Part shown: one piece after another, positions 39,680 through 49,725 of the stretch
How the letters are laid out: each line of letters starts with the position of its first letter
Position numbering within the stretch: position 1 is the stretch's first letter
Source: Pasteurella dagmatis
GTDB taxonomy: Bacteria > Pseudomonadota > Gammaproteobacteria > Enterobacterales > Pasteurellaceae
Direction: 5' to 3'
Length of the DNA stretch: 64,000 bases
Assembly (NCBI RefSeq): GCF_900186835.1
Contig: NZ_LT906448.1
Coordinates: 434,001-498,000 of the forward strand
Made by a program: the position numbers and the translations under genes
The notes under the pieces: generated by a model
Database searches by the model: none
What the model was told of the DNA's origin: nothing
The model's input: only the letters and a program-made list of their open reading frames with translations

Positions 39680-42600
39680 ATGAAGAAAGCGAATTTTCTA
39701 ACGCATTTATTTTTAGGATTGAGCCTGTGTTTTATGCTCAATACTTCTGCTATTGCAAAAATTGTTTCGGAGAACGAAATTCAAGCGCAATTGAATGTTG
39801 CGAAAAGTGGGGATAGTAATGATCCTAATAATAAAACAGTGGTTCAAAATCTTGAAGAAACACTGGTACTTTTAGGTAAAATTAATAAGCAAAAAGCAGA
39901 TATTAGCGCCTTGGAAGAAAAAATTTCGAGTGCTACAGATTTAACATTAAAAGCTCAAAAACATTTGGAAGGTTTGAAAAAAGCAGAGAAGCCAGCATTA
40001 AATGTTTTTGAAGGTGTGGCGCTAAATGACTTACAAAGTAAATTAAATGTAGCGCAGCAGAAATTGGCTCAAAACCAAACTGCTACATCGATGTTAAATT
40101 CAGAGTTAGTTGCTTTACGTAGTGCGCCTGAACGTGCACAAGCAACGTTAAATAATAATTTAACGCGTACTCAAGAAATCAATAAATTGCTTGCAGCGCC
40201 AGATTTATTAGCAAGTGGTAAAATACGTTTAGAAACAGAGCTTCAGTTAATCGAACTCCAAAACAGTTTTAATAAAGTATTATTACAAGGTAATAATACG
40301 CTGACTTCGTTATATACCGTTCAATTAGAAGATAAAACCTTTGAAACTCATCAAACGCAAGAGCAAATAAAGCTATTGCAAGACGCTATTAATCAGCAGT
40401 ATCTAAAAGAATCTCAGCAGCAAGTCGCTCAATTAGAGAAATCACAGCAGGATATTAAAACGACTCGTCATCCTGCTGTAGCTAATCAATTAGATATTAA
40501 TGTGAAGTTAAGCCAAGAACTTGTACAACAAACGACATTAATGAATGCGTTATCACAAGATAATTTACGTATCAAAAACGTATTGGATAACTTGCAACAA
40601 ACACAACGTAATATTGATGATCAAATCAGTGCATTACAAGGCACATTAGTACTTTCAAGAATTATTAATAAACAAAAAGAGCTGTTACCTCAAGATCAAA
40701 TGATCAGTGGTTTATCAAAACGAATCGCGGATTTACGTGTACGTATTTTTGATCTGACAGAAGCTAGAGATAGCCTTTATGATACGCAAACCTACATTGC
40801 AAATTTAGAGAAAAAAGAAGCAGCGTCATTTACAGCGGAAGAAAAAGTACAATTAAATTCTGTTTTACAAGAACGACGGAAGTTATTATCTGATATTTTG
40901 AGTTTATTAAATAATCAGTTAAATCTTGCGATTACCATTGAGTTAAACCAAAAACAAGTCAGTGCTATTAGTGACCAGCTACAGAGTAAGTTGCAACAAC
41001 AAAGTTTCTGGGTAAAAAGTAATGCTCCGATAGATTTAGATTGGATGACAGGCTTCTTACCCACATTTCAAGTACAGGTGAAAGAGATTATTAAGTTAAT
41101 CAATTTTTCAAACTGGAGAGATGATTTTATTCCTACTGCACTATTTATTGGCTTGCTGTTAGCACTTTTTGGTTTTATCCAATTACAAAAAAATAAAATC
41201 AAACAACGTTTAAATTCTATTAATAGCCGTATAAATACGCTGACATCAGATAGCCAATGGCATACGCCAGAAGCAGTGATGTGGACAATGATTTTATGCT
41301 TGCCAAGCACACTAATTTTTTTAGCTGTGTTATTTGTGGTGGTTTATATTTGTTTCCAAAATCCATTTGAGCTTTCACCTTGGATGTTAAAAATGGCAGC
41401 ATATTGGTGGTTCTTTGCTTTTATGCTAGCAATTTTACGCCCAAATGGTGTGGCATACCGCCATTTTAAAATGCCAAAAGAAAGTGTAGATACGTTCTAT
41501 AAAGTATTGAAACGTTCTGTTTGGATTTGTGCTTTATGGTTAAACGCATCTATCTTCACTTACTTGGAAACAGGTATTACTAATGATGTGATTGGGCAAG
41601 TGATGACAATTTCTGTCTTGATTATTTCTTTATTCATTATCGGACCGAGAATTGGCTCAGCAGTAAGATCTTATGAGAGCAATGCTCAAGAATATACAAA
41701 TAACTCACATTTTATTTTAAAACTGGGCCGTATTTTTTTAGTGCTTGCCCCCCTTATGTTAATCGCATTAGTAGTAATGGGTTATTATTATACTGCACTG
41801 AATTTGATGGCTCATTTAATGTCTTCTTATTTTGTAGTTGCAAGTTGGTTAGTTCTTAAAAATATCATTTATCGCGGGCTTGCTGTTTCAGCGTGCCGAA
41901 TTTCATATAATCGTGTGAAAGAAAAACGTGAGCAACAAGCCGTGGCGAAGGTTGATACTGAAGAAGAGCTAGGAATGAGCCTTGAGTTGCAAAATGAAAG
42001 CTTAGGTATTACACAAGTGAGAGAGCAGTTACTACGTGTGACAGACTTGCTTCTAACAGTGACCTTATTTGGCTTATTGTATTGGGTATGGGCAGATTTA
42101 GTCACTGTAGCTTATTACTTACAAGGTGTAACCTTATGGCAACAAAGTGTGACTACTGCTGCTGGAACTGTGTTAGAGTCAATTACTTTATTAAATTTAT
42201 TACTTGCTGTTGTAATTTTGATTGCGATGTATGCGTTAGTGCGTAATATTGGCGGGTTGTTGGAGGTACTGGTTTTCTCAAGAATTACTTTCTCACAAGG
42301 TACACCTTATACGATCACTACATTAGCGACTTATTTTATTATTGCAATTGGAGCAGGTCTAGCATTCTCAACTCTTGGGATGTCATGGTCGAAATTACAA
42401 TGGTTATTTGCCGCACTTTCTGTTGGTTTAGGTTTTGGTTTACAAGAAATTTTTGCTAATTTCGTATCTGGTTTAATTATTTTGTTTGAGCGTCCAGTAC
42501 GTATTGGCGATGTGATCACGATTGGTGAATATTCAGGTACGGTATCTAAAATTCGTATTCGCTCAACCACATTGATCGATTTTGATCGTAAAGAAGTCAT

Positions 42601-43018
42601 TGTACCAAATAAAGCATTTGTAACAGAGCGCTTAGTCAACTGGGCATTAAATGATTCAATCACGCGTGTGGTGATTCGTGTTGGTGTAGGTTATGGTTCA
42701 GATCTTGAATTAACTAAACGTCTATTGTTGCAGGCTGCAAGCGAGTGTGAGCGGGTATTGAAAGAGCCAGAACCAGTGGTGTATTTCTTGAATTTTGGCG
42801 CAAGCTCACTTGATCACGAGTTACGTTTATATGTAGGAAAATTGGCAGATCGTAACCCTACCGTGGATTTCTTAAACCGTCGCGTAAATCAATTATTTGA
42901 AGAAAATGCTATTGATATTTCATTTAATCAGTTAGATGTTTTCATTAAAAATCAAGTGACAAATGAGGAAGTAAAATTAAATCAGCAATGTTTTCCAGTA
43001 CAAAAACAAGAAGGCTAA
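39680..43018 (+). CDS. mscK: Mechanosensitive channel MscK (KefA)
   Basis: This is a 1112-residue inner-membrane channel that opens on membrane tension. It starts with a signal peptide (ending about ...LNTSAIAK), followed by a long periplasmic coiled-coil-rich part (about 30-470), then a bundle of membrane helices. The C-terminal MscS-like pore has GLQEIFANFVSGLIILFE and GDVITIGEYSGTVSKIRIRS. E. coli MscK is of similar length. It lies between menE and aroC with gaps of three bases. Confidence 0.93.
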   Translation: MKKANFLTHLFLGLSLCFMLNTSAIAKIVSENEIQAQLNVAKSGDSNDPNNKTVVQNLEETLVLLGKINKQKADISALEEKISSATDLTLKAQKHLEGLKKAEKPALNVFEGVALNDLQSKLNVAQQKLAQNQTATSMLNSELVALRSAPERAQATLNNNLTRTQEINKLLAAPDLLASGKIRLETELQLIELQNSFNKVLLQGNNTLTSLYTVQLEDKTFETHQTQEQIKLLQDAINQQYLKESQQQVAQLEKSQQDIKTTRHPAVANQLDINVKLSQELVQQTTLMNALSQDNLRIKNVLDNLQQTQRNIDDQISALQGTLVLSRIINKQKELLPQDQMISGLSKRIADLRVRIFDLTEARDSLYDTQTYIANLEKKEAASFTAEEKVQLNSVLQERRKLLSDILSLLNNQLNLAITIELNQKQVSAISDQLQSKLQQQSFWVKSNAPIDLDWMTGFLPTFQVQVKEIIKLINFSNWRDDFIPTALFIGLLLALFGFIQLQKNKIKQRLNSINSRINTLTSDSQWHTPEAVMWTMILCLPSTLIFLAVLFVVVYICFQNPFELSPWMLKMAAYWWFFAFMLAILRPNGVAYRHFKMPKESVDTFYKVLKRSVWICALWLNASIFTYLETGITNDVIGQVMTISVLIISLFIIGPRIGSAVRSYESNAQEYTNNSHFILKLGRIFLVLAPLMLIALVVMGYYYTALNLMAHLMSSYFVVASWLVLKNIIYRGLAVSACRISYNRVKEKREQQAVAKVDTEEELGMSLELQNESLGITQVREQLLRVTDLLLTVTLFGLLYWVWADLVTVAYYLQGVTLWQQSVTTAAGTVLESITLLNLLLAVVILIAMYALVRNIGGLLEVLVFSRITFSQGTPYTITTLATYFIIAIGAGLAFSTLGMSWSKLQWLFAALSVGLGFGLQEIFANFVSGLIILFERPVRIGDVITIGEYSGTVSKIRIRSTTLIDFDRKEVIVPNKAFVTERLVNWALNDSITRVVIRVGVGYGSDLELTKRLLLQAASECERVLKEPEPVVYFLNFGASSLDHELRLYVGKLADRNPTVDFLNRRVNQLFEENAIDISFNQLDVFIKNQVTNEEVKLNQQCFPVQKQEG

Positions 43019-43021
43019 AAT

Positions 43022-44095
43022 ATGGCAGGAAATAGCATAGGACAACTTTTTCGTGTCACCACCTTTGGTGAGTCACACGGTATTGCTTTAGGTTGTATTG
43101 TTGACGGTGTACCGCCAGGACTGATTTTGTCCGAAGCGGATATTCAGCCTGATTTAGATCGTCGTAAACCAGGTACATCTCGCTATACAACACCACGTCG
43201 TGAAGACGATCAAGTACAAATTTTATCAGGTGTTTTTGAAGGTAAAACAACAGGAACGAGTATCGGTATGGTGATTAAAAATGCCGATCAACGCTCACAG
43301 GATTATAGTGAAATTAAAGATCGTTTCCGACCAGGACATGCCGATTTTACTTATCAACAAAAATATGGTATTCGTGATTATCGTGGTGGTGGGCGTTCTT
43401 CTGCACGTGAAACGGCTATGCGCGTGGCCGCAGGTGCGATTGCAAAAAAATATTTGCGTGAATATTTTGGTGTTGAGGTCAGGGGATTCCTTTCACAAAT
43501 TGGTGATGTCACTATTGCGCCACAAGTAATTGAAAATATTGATTGGCAGCAAGTGAATAGCAATCCTTTCTTTTGTCCAGACCAAAGTGCGGTCGAAAAA
43601 TTCGATGAATTAATTCGTCAATTGAAAAAAGAAGGCGATTCGATTGGTGCGAAGCTCACTGTCGTGGCAGAACATGTGCCAGTCGGGCTAGGTGAGCCAG
43701 TTTTTGATCGCCTTGATGCTGATCTTGCACATGCCTTAATGGGCATTAATGCAGTGAAAGCGGTTGAAATTGGAGATGGTTTTGCCGTTGTATCACAACG
43801 TGGTTCAGAGCATCGTGATGAAATGACACCAGAAGGTTTTTTGTCAAATCATGCGGGAGGCATTCTAGGGGGAATTAGTTCTGGTCAACCAATTATTGCA
43901 ACCATTGCATTGAAACCAACATCAAGTATTACCATTCCGGGCCGTTCGGTGAATTTAGCCAATGAACCCGTAGAAGTCGTGACAAAAGGACGTCATGATC
44001 CTTGCGTAGGGATTCGGGCTGTGCCTATAGCAGAGGCGATGGTAGCGATTGTGTTACTCGATCACCTACTAAGACATAGAGCACAAAATAGATAA
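43022..44095 (+). CDS. aroC: Chorismate synthase
   Basis: AroC makes chorismate from EPSP using reduced flavin. At 357 residues it is full length. The three family signatures are present: [18 protein letters not shown] near the start, the FMN site [14 protein letters not shown], and [17 protein letters not shown] at the end. It follows mscK by three bases. Confidence 0.97.
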   Translation: MAGNSIGQLFRVTTFGESHGIALGCIVDGVPPGLILSEADIQPDLDRRKPGTSRYTTPRREDDQVQILSGVFEGKTTGTSIGMVIKNADQRSQDYSEIKDRFRPGHADFTYQQKYGIRDYRGGGRSSARETAMRVAAGAIAKKYLREYFGVEVRGFLSQIGDVTIAPQVIENIDWQQVNSNPFFCPDQSAVEKFDELIRQLKKEGDSIGAKLTVVAEHVPVGLGEPVFDRLDADLAHALMGINAVKAVEIGDGFAVVSQRGSEHRDEMTPEGFLSNHAGGILGGISSGQPIIATIALKPTSSITIPGRSVNLANEPVEVVTKGRHDPCVGIRAVPIAEAMVAIVLLDHLLRHRAQNR

Positions 44096-44154
44096 CAGAT
44101 GGGGCTATATAGCTCCACTTTAACTGAGATAAGTATATTATACTTCTGGATCTT

Positions 44155-45003
44155 ATGACAAAATTTGTGAAAACTCTGGCTGTTTTAACTGCACTTTTTA
44201 GTGCTTTTTCTTTCGCATCTCCACAAGAATGGCAAAAAATTAAACGCCCAATTCCAGGGCAACCAGAGCCAATTGGTAGCTATTCTAATGGATGTATCAT
44301 TGGTGCTCAAGCGTTGCCCTATAAAGGTGATGGCTATCAAGTGATTCGTAAAAATCGTAATCGCTACTATGGGCATCCCGATATGATTCGCTATTTGCAG
44401 AATTTAGGTAAAAAAGTGAAATCAGCAGGCATGCCAACAATGTTGGTTGGTGATATTGCTATGCCTGGCGGTGGACGTTTTTTAACAGGACATGCCAGCC
44501 ATCAAATGGGGCTTGATGCAGATATTTGGTTGAGAATGGGGACAATGTCCGATCAAGATGCGCTAAATTCTGATGGCAAAGGTCTGTTAGTTGTGGATCG
44601 CAAAGCACAACGTGTTGATGATCGCATTTGGAACCAGAATCACGCGAAGCTGATTAAATTCGCAGCAGAAGATCCAAATGTGACCCGTATTTTTGTTAAT
44701 CCAGCGATTAAGCTAAAACTATGTCAAACAGCAGGTACAGATCGTAGTTGGTTATATAAAGTACGTCCTTGGTTTGGCCATGACTCGCATTTTCATGTAC
44801 GTTTAGCTTGCCCAAAAGGTGCAACATATTGTGAAAATCAAACAGCAGTGCCAAGTGGCGATGGTTGTGGGGCAGAGCTTTATTCTTGGTTTGAACCAGC
44901 TAAGCCATCAACTACGCCAGCAAAACCGAAAGTAACACCGCCAGCACCGCCGTTATGTCAGCAGATTTTAACAGCTCCAAATCGTAGTGAGTGGTTAGAA
45001 TAA
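44155..45003 (+). CDS. mepA: Penicillin-insensitive murein endopeptidase MepA
   Basis: MepA (282 residues) cleaves cross-links in peptidoglycan in the periplasm. A signal peptide (about 1-22, ending FSFAS) is followed by the LAS metallopeptidase motifs GHASHQMGLDADIW and HDSHFHVRLACP, which hold the zinc ligands. The C-terminus is proline- and cysteine-rich. It follows aroC as in E. coli. Confidence 0.95.
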   Translation: MTKFVKTLAVLTALFSAFSFASPQEWQKIKRPIPGQPEPIGSYSNGCIIGAQALPYKGDGYQVIRKNRNRYYGHPDMIRYLQNLGKKVKSAGMPTMLVGDIAMPGGGRFLTGHASHQMGLDADIWLRMGTMSDQDALNSDGKGLLVVDRKAQRVDDRIWNQNHAKLIKFAAEDPNVTRIFVNPAIKLKLCQTAGTDRSWLYKVRPWFGHDSHFHVRLACPKGATYCENQTAVPSGDGCGAELYSWFEPAKPSTTPAKPKVTPPAPPLCQQILTAPNRSEWLE

Positions 45004-45027
45004 CAAAAGGTCGGAGTAGAAATTGAG

Positions 45028-45789
45028 ATGGAATTTGGTTTAGATATTATTGCGATCTTATTTTGTGTTGCATTTATTGCAGGCTTTATTGATGCTATCG
45101 CTGGAGGTGGTGGCTTAATTACCATTCCTGCATTATTGATGACAGGAATGCCACCTGCGTTAGCTTTAGGCACTAACAAATTGCAAGCTTGTGGCGGTTC
45201 ATTTTCCGCTAGCTTGTACTTTTTACGCCAAAGAGCGGTCAATTTATCCGAAGTTTGGTTAATTTTGTTGATGACTTTTCTTGGGGCATCTTGTGGCACA
45301 ATTTTAATCCAGCTTGTGGATAGTGGATTGATTAAGAAAGCCTTGCCATTTCTCATTCTTGCAATTGGTTTGTATTTTTTACTCTCTCCAAAACTAGGTG
45401 AGGAAGATCGTCAAAAACGCATTTCTTATACAGTGTTTGCTTTCACAGCTGGTATGGGAATTGGTTTTTACGATGGTTTTTTCGGGCCGGGTACAGGCTC
45501 AATGTTAAGTTTAGCGTTTGTTATGTTGCTCGGTTTTAACCTCACGAAAGCAACGGCACACGCAAAAGTATTAAATTTTACGTCAAATATTGCTTCCTTG
45601 ATTTTTTTCTTAATTGGTGGGCAAATTATGTGGTCAGTAGGTCTGGCGATGATGTTTGGACAAATCATTGGCGCTAATTTAGGGGCGAAAATGGTGCTGA
45701 CAAAAGGCAAAACACTTATTCGCCCAATGGTCGTGATTATGTCATTCATTATGACGATCAAAATGGCGTACGATCAAGGTTGGTTTTAG
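45028..45789 (+). CDS. yfcA: TSUP-family membrane transporter (YfcA-like)
   Basis: This is a 253-residue protein of the TauE/SafE (TSUP) family with about eight membrane segments. The two half-repeats each begin with GFIDAIAGGGGLITIP and GFYDGFFGPGTGSML, the diagnostic motifs. The family exports sulfur-containing or other anions; the substrate here is unknown. It keeps the aroC-mepA-yfcA order of E. coli. Confidence 0.92.
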   Translation: MEFGLDIIAILFCVAFIAGFIDAIAGGGGLITIPALLMTGMPPALALGTNKLQACGGSFSASLYFLRQRAVNLSEVWLILLMTFLGASCGTILIQLVDSGLIKKALPFLILAIGLYFLLSPKLGEEDRQKRISYTVFAFTAGMGIGFYDGFFGPGTGSMLSLAFVMLLGFNLTKATAHAKVLNFTSNIASLIFFLIGGQIMWSVGLAMMFGQIIGANLGAKMVLTKGKTLIRPMVVIMSFIMTIKMAYDQGWF

Positions 45790-45805
45790 TTAAACAGGAA
45801 TTTGG

Positions 45806-46753
45806 ATGTCGGAAGATACTCGTTTAACCGCTCGTGTGGGATATGAACCTCACTTTTCGTGGTCTTATTTATTACCTAAATATTGGCTGATTTGGCTTGG
45901 TATTTGTGGATTACTTATTCTTGCGTTTATTCCTTTTAGGCTACGAGACTGGTTCGCAGCTAAATTAGGCGTGATTGTGGCACGTAAAGCTAAAAAACAA
46001 TATCACCGTGCGAATGTCAATTTACAATACTGTTTTCCCAATTGGACAGTAGAACAGCGTATAGAAACTATTGAAAAAATGTTTATTGTGGTGACACAAG
46101 TGATGTTAGGTATTGGTGAAATTGCCGTTCGTTCAAAAGCACATTTGCAAAAACGAAGCGAATTTATTGGGCTAGAACATATTCAACAAGCCAAAGCAGA
46201 AGGGAAAAATATTATATTACTTGTGCCGCACGGTTGGGCGATTGATGCATCTGGTATTATTTTACATACACACGGGATGCCAATGACTTCAATGTATAAT
46301 CCTCATCGTAATCCATTAGTAGATTGGCTTTGGACAGTCGTTCGTCAGCGTTTTGGTGGAAAAATGCATGCTCGCCAAAATGGGATTAAACCTTTCCTTG
46401 CACATGTTAAATCAGGTGAGATGGGTTTTTATTTGCCCGATGAAGATTATGGGGCGGAATTAAGCGTATTTGTAGACTTCTTTGCAACTTATAAAGCGAC
46501 CTTGCCAGGTATTAATAAAATAGCTCGCTTGGCAAAAGCTGCCGTGATTCCAATGTTTCCACGTTATAATGCTAAATCAGGTAAATATGAAATGGAAATT
46601 CATCCTGCATTAGAGTTAATGGATGATCCAGAACAGTCTGCGCGTGCAATGAACATTGAAATTGAAAGTTTCGTGACACCAACACCTGAGCAGTATGTTT
46701 GGATCTTACGTCTTTTAAAAACCCGTAAGGACGGCAAAGATATTTATCGTTAA
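45806..46753 (+). CDS. lpxM: Lipid A myristoyl/lauroyl acyltransferase (LpxM/MsbB)
   Basis: This is a 315-residue late acyltransferase of lipid A. One N-terminal membrane segment (about 24-45) is followed by the catalytic HGWAID (H-x4-D) motif and the downstream MGFYLPDEDYG region. The N-terminal FSWSYLLPKYWLIW is typical of LpxM rather than LpxL. It lies 16 bases after yfcA at the end of the run from seqA. Confidence 0.92.
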   Translation: MSEDTRLTARVGYEPHFSWSYLLPKYWLIWLGICGLLILAFIPFRLRDWFAAKLGVIVARKAKKQYHRANVNLQYCFPNWTVEQRIETIEKMFIVVTQVMLGIGEIAVRSKAHLQKRSEFIGLEHIQQAKAEGKNIILLVPHGWAIDASGIILHTHGMPMTSMYNPHRNPLVDWLWTVVRQRFGGKMHARQNGIKPFLAHVKSGEMGFYLPDEDYGAELSVFVDFFATYKATLPGINKIARLAKAAVIPMFPRYNAKSGKYEMEIHPALELMDDPEQSARAMNIEIESFVTPTPEQYVWILRLLKTRKDGKDIYR

Positions 46754-46830
46754 ATCTTGAGATATATGATAAAATTTTTAGCCTTATTTTAGAAATTTTG
46801 TTATTTTAACCGCACTTTTTAGGCTACATA

Positions 46831-47373
46831 ATGAACAACAAACTTGCTTTAATTAAATCATCAATTAAATCAATTCCTAATCATCCAAAAGAAGGAATTA
46901 TTTTCCGCGATATTACGAGTTTACTTGAAGTTCCTGAAGCATTTCGTGCAACAGTAGATATGATTGTAGAACGTTATAAAGATAAAGGTATTACTAAAGT
47001 TTTAGGAACAGAATCTCGTGGATTTATTTTCGGTGCGCCAGTGGCACTTGCATTAAATCTACCTTTTGTTTTAGTCAGAAAACCAGGTAAATTACCGCGT
47101 GAAACTATTTCACAAACCTATCAATTGGAGTATGGTCAAGACACTTTAGAAATGCATATGGATTCTATTGTTAAAGATGATAACGTTTTAATCATCGATG
47201 ACCTATTAGCAACAGGTGGTACAATTGAAGCGACGGCAAAATTAGTGAGCCGTTTAGGTGGTAAAGTGAAATATGCGGCTTTTGTAATCAACTTACCTGA
47301 TTTAGGTGGTGAGAGGCGCTTAAATGATTTAGGCATTGAAACCTATAATCTTGTGAATTTTGAAGGTCACTAA
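46831..47373 (+). CDS. apt: Adenine phosphoribosyltransferase
   Basis: Apt (180 residues) salvages adenine. The PRPP site [16 protein letters not shown] and the N-terminal [15 protein letters not shown] are typical. A uptake signal core lies just upstream. It precedes dnaX, as in E. coli. Confidence 0.96.
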   Translation: MNNKLALIKSSIKSIPNHPKEGIIFRDITSLLEVPEAFRATVDMIVERYKDKGITKVLGTESRGFIFGAPVALALNLPFVLVRKPGKLPRETISQTYQLEYGQDTLEMHMDSIVKDDNVLIIDDLLATGGTIEATAKLVSRLGGKVKYAAFVINLPDLGGERRLNDLGIETYNLVNFEGH

Positions 47374-47414
47374 TCCGTATAAACAGCAATTTTAAGTATT
47401 GATAAGGGCAAGGA

Positions 47415-49640
47415 ATGAGTTATCAAGTATTGGCAAGAAAGTGGCGACCAAAGACATTTGCGGATGTCGTTGGACAAAGTCATATTTTGATAGCACTTTC
47501 CAATGGCTTGAAAGAAAATCGTTTACATCATGCTTACCTTTTTTCAGGGACGCGTGGTGTGGGAAAAACATCTATTGCTCGTTTATTTGCTAAAGGATTG
47601 AATTGTGTTAATGGTGTGACAGCAGAACCTTGTGGTGAATGTGAACATTGCAAGGCAATTGAAGAAGGTCGCTTTATTGATTTAATTGAAATCGATGCGG
47701 CATCTCGTACTAAAGTGGAAGATACACGCGAGTTATTAGATAACGTCCAATACAAACCAGTACAAGGGCGTTATAAAGTTTATCTTATTGACGAAGTACA
47801 TATGCTTTCACGCCATTCTTTCAATGCGTTATTAAAAACGCTTGAAGAACCACCAGAATATGTTAAGTTTTTGTTAGCAACAACTGATCCGCAAAAACTC
47901 CCCATTACAATCCTGTCGCGCTGTATGCAGTTCCACTTGAAAGCATTGGAACAAACGCAAATTGCTCAACATCTTGAATTTATTTTAAAGCAAGAGAGTA
48001 TCCCTTTTGATTTTCTTGCCCTAGAGAAACTGGCGAAAGCTGCACAAGGCAGTATTCGTGATAGTCTAAGTTTAGCAGATCAAGCTATTGCAATGAGTAA
48101 CGGGAATATTACGTTAAACGTTGTGAATGAAATGCTTGGCTTATTAGATGATAATCAAGCCATCGATATTCTTTATACCTTACAACAAGGTAATGGTGAG
48201 AATATGATGAAAATTATCCAAGCCATTGCAGAAAAAGGTAGCGATTGGGATTTATTTTTACGAGATATTGCAGAGAAATTACATCAAATAGCAGTTAAGC
48301 AATTATTGCCAAAAGATCGTCTTGATGAGTCAAACCAACTTGATTTTCTTGCGACTTTGATTACTCCTGATGATCTGCAATTTTTCTATCAAGTGATCGT
48401 TGCTGGACGTAAAGAGCTAGCATTTTCGCCTACACCACGCATTGGCGTTGAGATGACATTATTACGAGCATTAGCATTTCATCCAAAGCTCATTAATAGC
48501 AATATTGTTGAGTCAACACAACCACAATCCTCAGTTTCATCTGTGAATAATCAAACTGCTTATGTTGAAATGCCAGTGCTGTCTCAAAATATTAAGTCAC
48601 AGTATGCGAGTAATTTAAATACACGTACTGTGCCTAAAACTGCACAAAATACATCACAACAAATTCCTTCATCTAATGTTGTTCCAAACAATATGCCAGC
48701 AGTTGATGCACAAAGATCTTATTCTCAACCTATTACACTTAAAAATACGGTAGAGAGTGATAGTGAGTATTCGGTTGCATTAGAAGCTCTCGCAGAATTG
48801 GATAAGTTAGATAATACTTCTTTATCTTCACTTCAGAAAGAAAAAAAAAAGTCTGATGTAGTTTCTCTTCAAAAAACAATAGACAGAGTAACGGAAGAAA
48901 CTTCACCAGAAATGACCGCACTTCCAGTTATTGAGACGAAGCCATTCGAACAAAAGTCATTTACCCAAAAACAGCCTAGCAAATTATTAAAATCCTCTAC
49001 TCAGCCTAGAATGATTGTTTCTAATTCTATTGATATTTCTGAAGAGAGCGTTGAGGTTCGGCAAAGTGCGGTAGAAAATGAAATAGAAATAGATTCTGAT
49101 GAGGTGGCAGAGGGCGAGAATCTGGCAGAAACCTACCGTTGGGAGTGGAGTAATCCTGAGTTAGCCAAAATGCAAGATGGACCAACTCCATCTGAATTAA
49201 AACAATCTTTAGAAAAAGACATTACACCAGAGCTGCGCGAAAAAGTCATTTTGTTATCGCGCAAAGAAGATGTTTGGACAAATATCGTTGAATCTTTGGA
49301 TATCAATAACTTAACTAAAGAACTTGCGTTAAATTGTGCGTTAATTGAAAAATCTGGAGGGCGAGTTACGTTAGGGATTCATACTGAAAAATCACACTTA
49401 GAAAAACGCACTTTTGTTAAAAACCTCACTGAAGAATTAGCGAAATATTATGCAGAGCAGATCGAGTTAGAAATTCGTGTAAGTGATGAAATTACTCAAA
49501 CTCCAACAGATTTTTATCGTCAAACCTATAAGATGTTGCGTGAAAAGGCTAAAGAAGATTTACAGCAGGACAAAAAATTACAGTTATTTTTAACTGAATT
49601 TAATGGGGAATTGGATTTAGCTTCGGTTAAACCTGTATAA
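47415..49640 (+). CDS. dnaX: DNA polymerase III subunits tau and gamma (DnaX)
   Basis: DnaX is the clamp-loader ATPase. Full-length tau is 741 residues. The Walker A GTRGVGKTS is at about 45-53, the zinc-binding cysteines are C64, C73, C76 and C79, and the Walker B is LIDEVHML. A poorly conserved linker (about 365-590) is followed by the tau C-terminal domains. The A10G tract at 48841-48851 would, by -1 slippage, lead to TGA after two codons and give a gamma form of about 480 residues. Apt precedes it; a terminator follows. Confidence 0.96.
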   Translation: MSYQVLARKWRPKTFADVVGQSHILIALSNGLKENRLHHAYLFSGTRGVGKTSIARLFAKGLNCVNGVTAEPCGECEHCKAIEEGRFIDLIEIDAASRTKVEDTRELLDNVQYKPVQGRYKVYLIDEVHMLSRHSFNALLKTLEEPPEYVKFLLATTDPQKLPITILSRCMQFHLKALEQTQIAQHLEFILKQESIPFDFLALEKLAKAAQGSIRDSLSLADQAIAMSNGNITLNVVNEMLGLLDDNQAIDILYTLQQGNGENMMKIIQAIAEKGSDWDLFLRDIAEKLHQIAVKQLLPKDRLDESNQLDFLATLITPDDLQFFYQVIVAGRKELAFSPTPRIGVEMTLLRALAFHPKLINSNIVESTQPQSSVSSVNNQTAYVEMPVLSQNIKSQYASNLNTRTVPKTAQNTSQQIPSSNVVPNNMPAVDAQRSYSQPITLKNTVESDSEYSVALEALAELDKLDNTSLSSLQKEKKKSDVVSLQKTIDRVTEETSPEMTALPVIETKPFEQKSFTQKQPSKLLKSSTQPRMIVSNSIDISEESVEVRQSAVENEIEIDSDEVAEGENLAETYRWEWSNPELAKMQDGPTPSELKQSLEKDITPELREKVILLSRKEDVWTNIVESLDINNLTKELALNCALIEKSGGRVTLGIHTEKSHLEKRTFVKNLTEELAKYYAEQIELEIRVSDEITQTPTDFYRQTYKMLREKAKEDLQQDKKLQLFLTEFNGELDLASVKPV
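48841..48856 (+). other. dnaX: A10 slippery tract and -1 frame stop in dnaX
   Basis: Ten A (48841-48850) are followed by GTCTGA. In frame the codons read AAA AAA AAG TCT GAT. A -1 shift reads AAA GTC TGA, stopping at 48854-48856. This corresponds to the programmed shift that makes gamma in E. coli. The homopolymer is long enough for transcriptional slippage as well. Confidence 0.75.
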
Positions 49641-49683
49641 TGGTTTTGATGTAAAAAGAGCGGTCAGTTTTTATAATTCTTGA

Positions 49684-49714
49684 ATGCCCTTATGTTTTTC
49701 ATAAGGGCATTTTG
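49684..49714 (+). terminator. Terminator after dnaX
   Basis: ATGCCCTTATG pairs with CATAAGGGCAT, an 11-base stem with a five-base loop and four T. It lies between convergent dnaX and the antiporter gene. Confidence 0.85.
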
Positions 49715-49725
49715 GTGAAAGAAAG

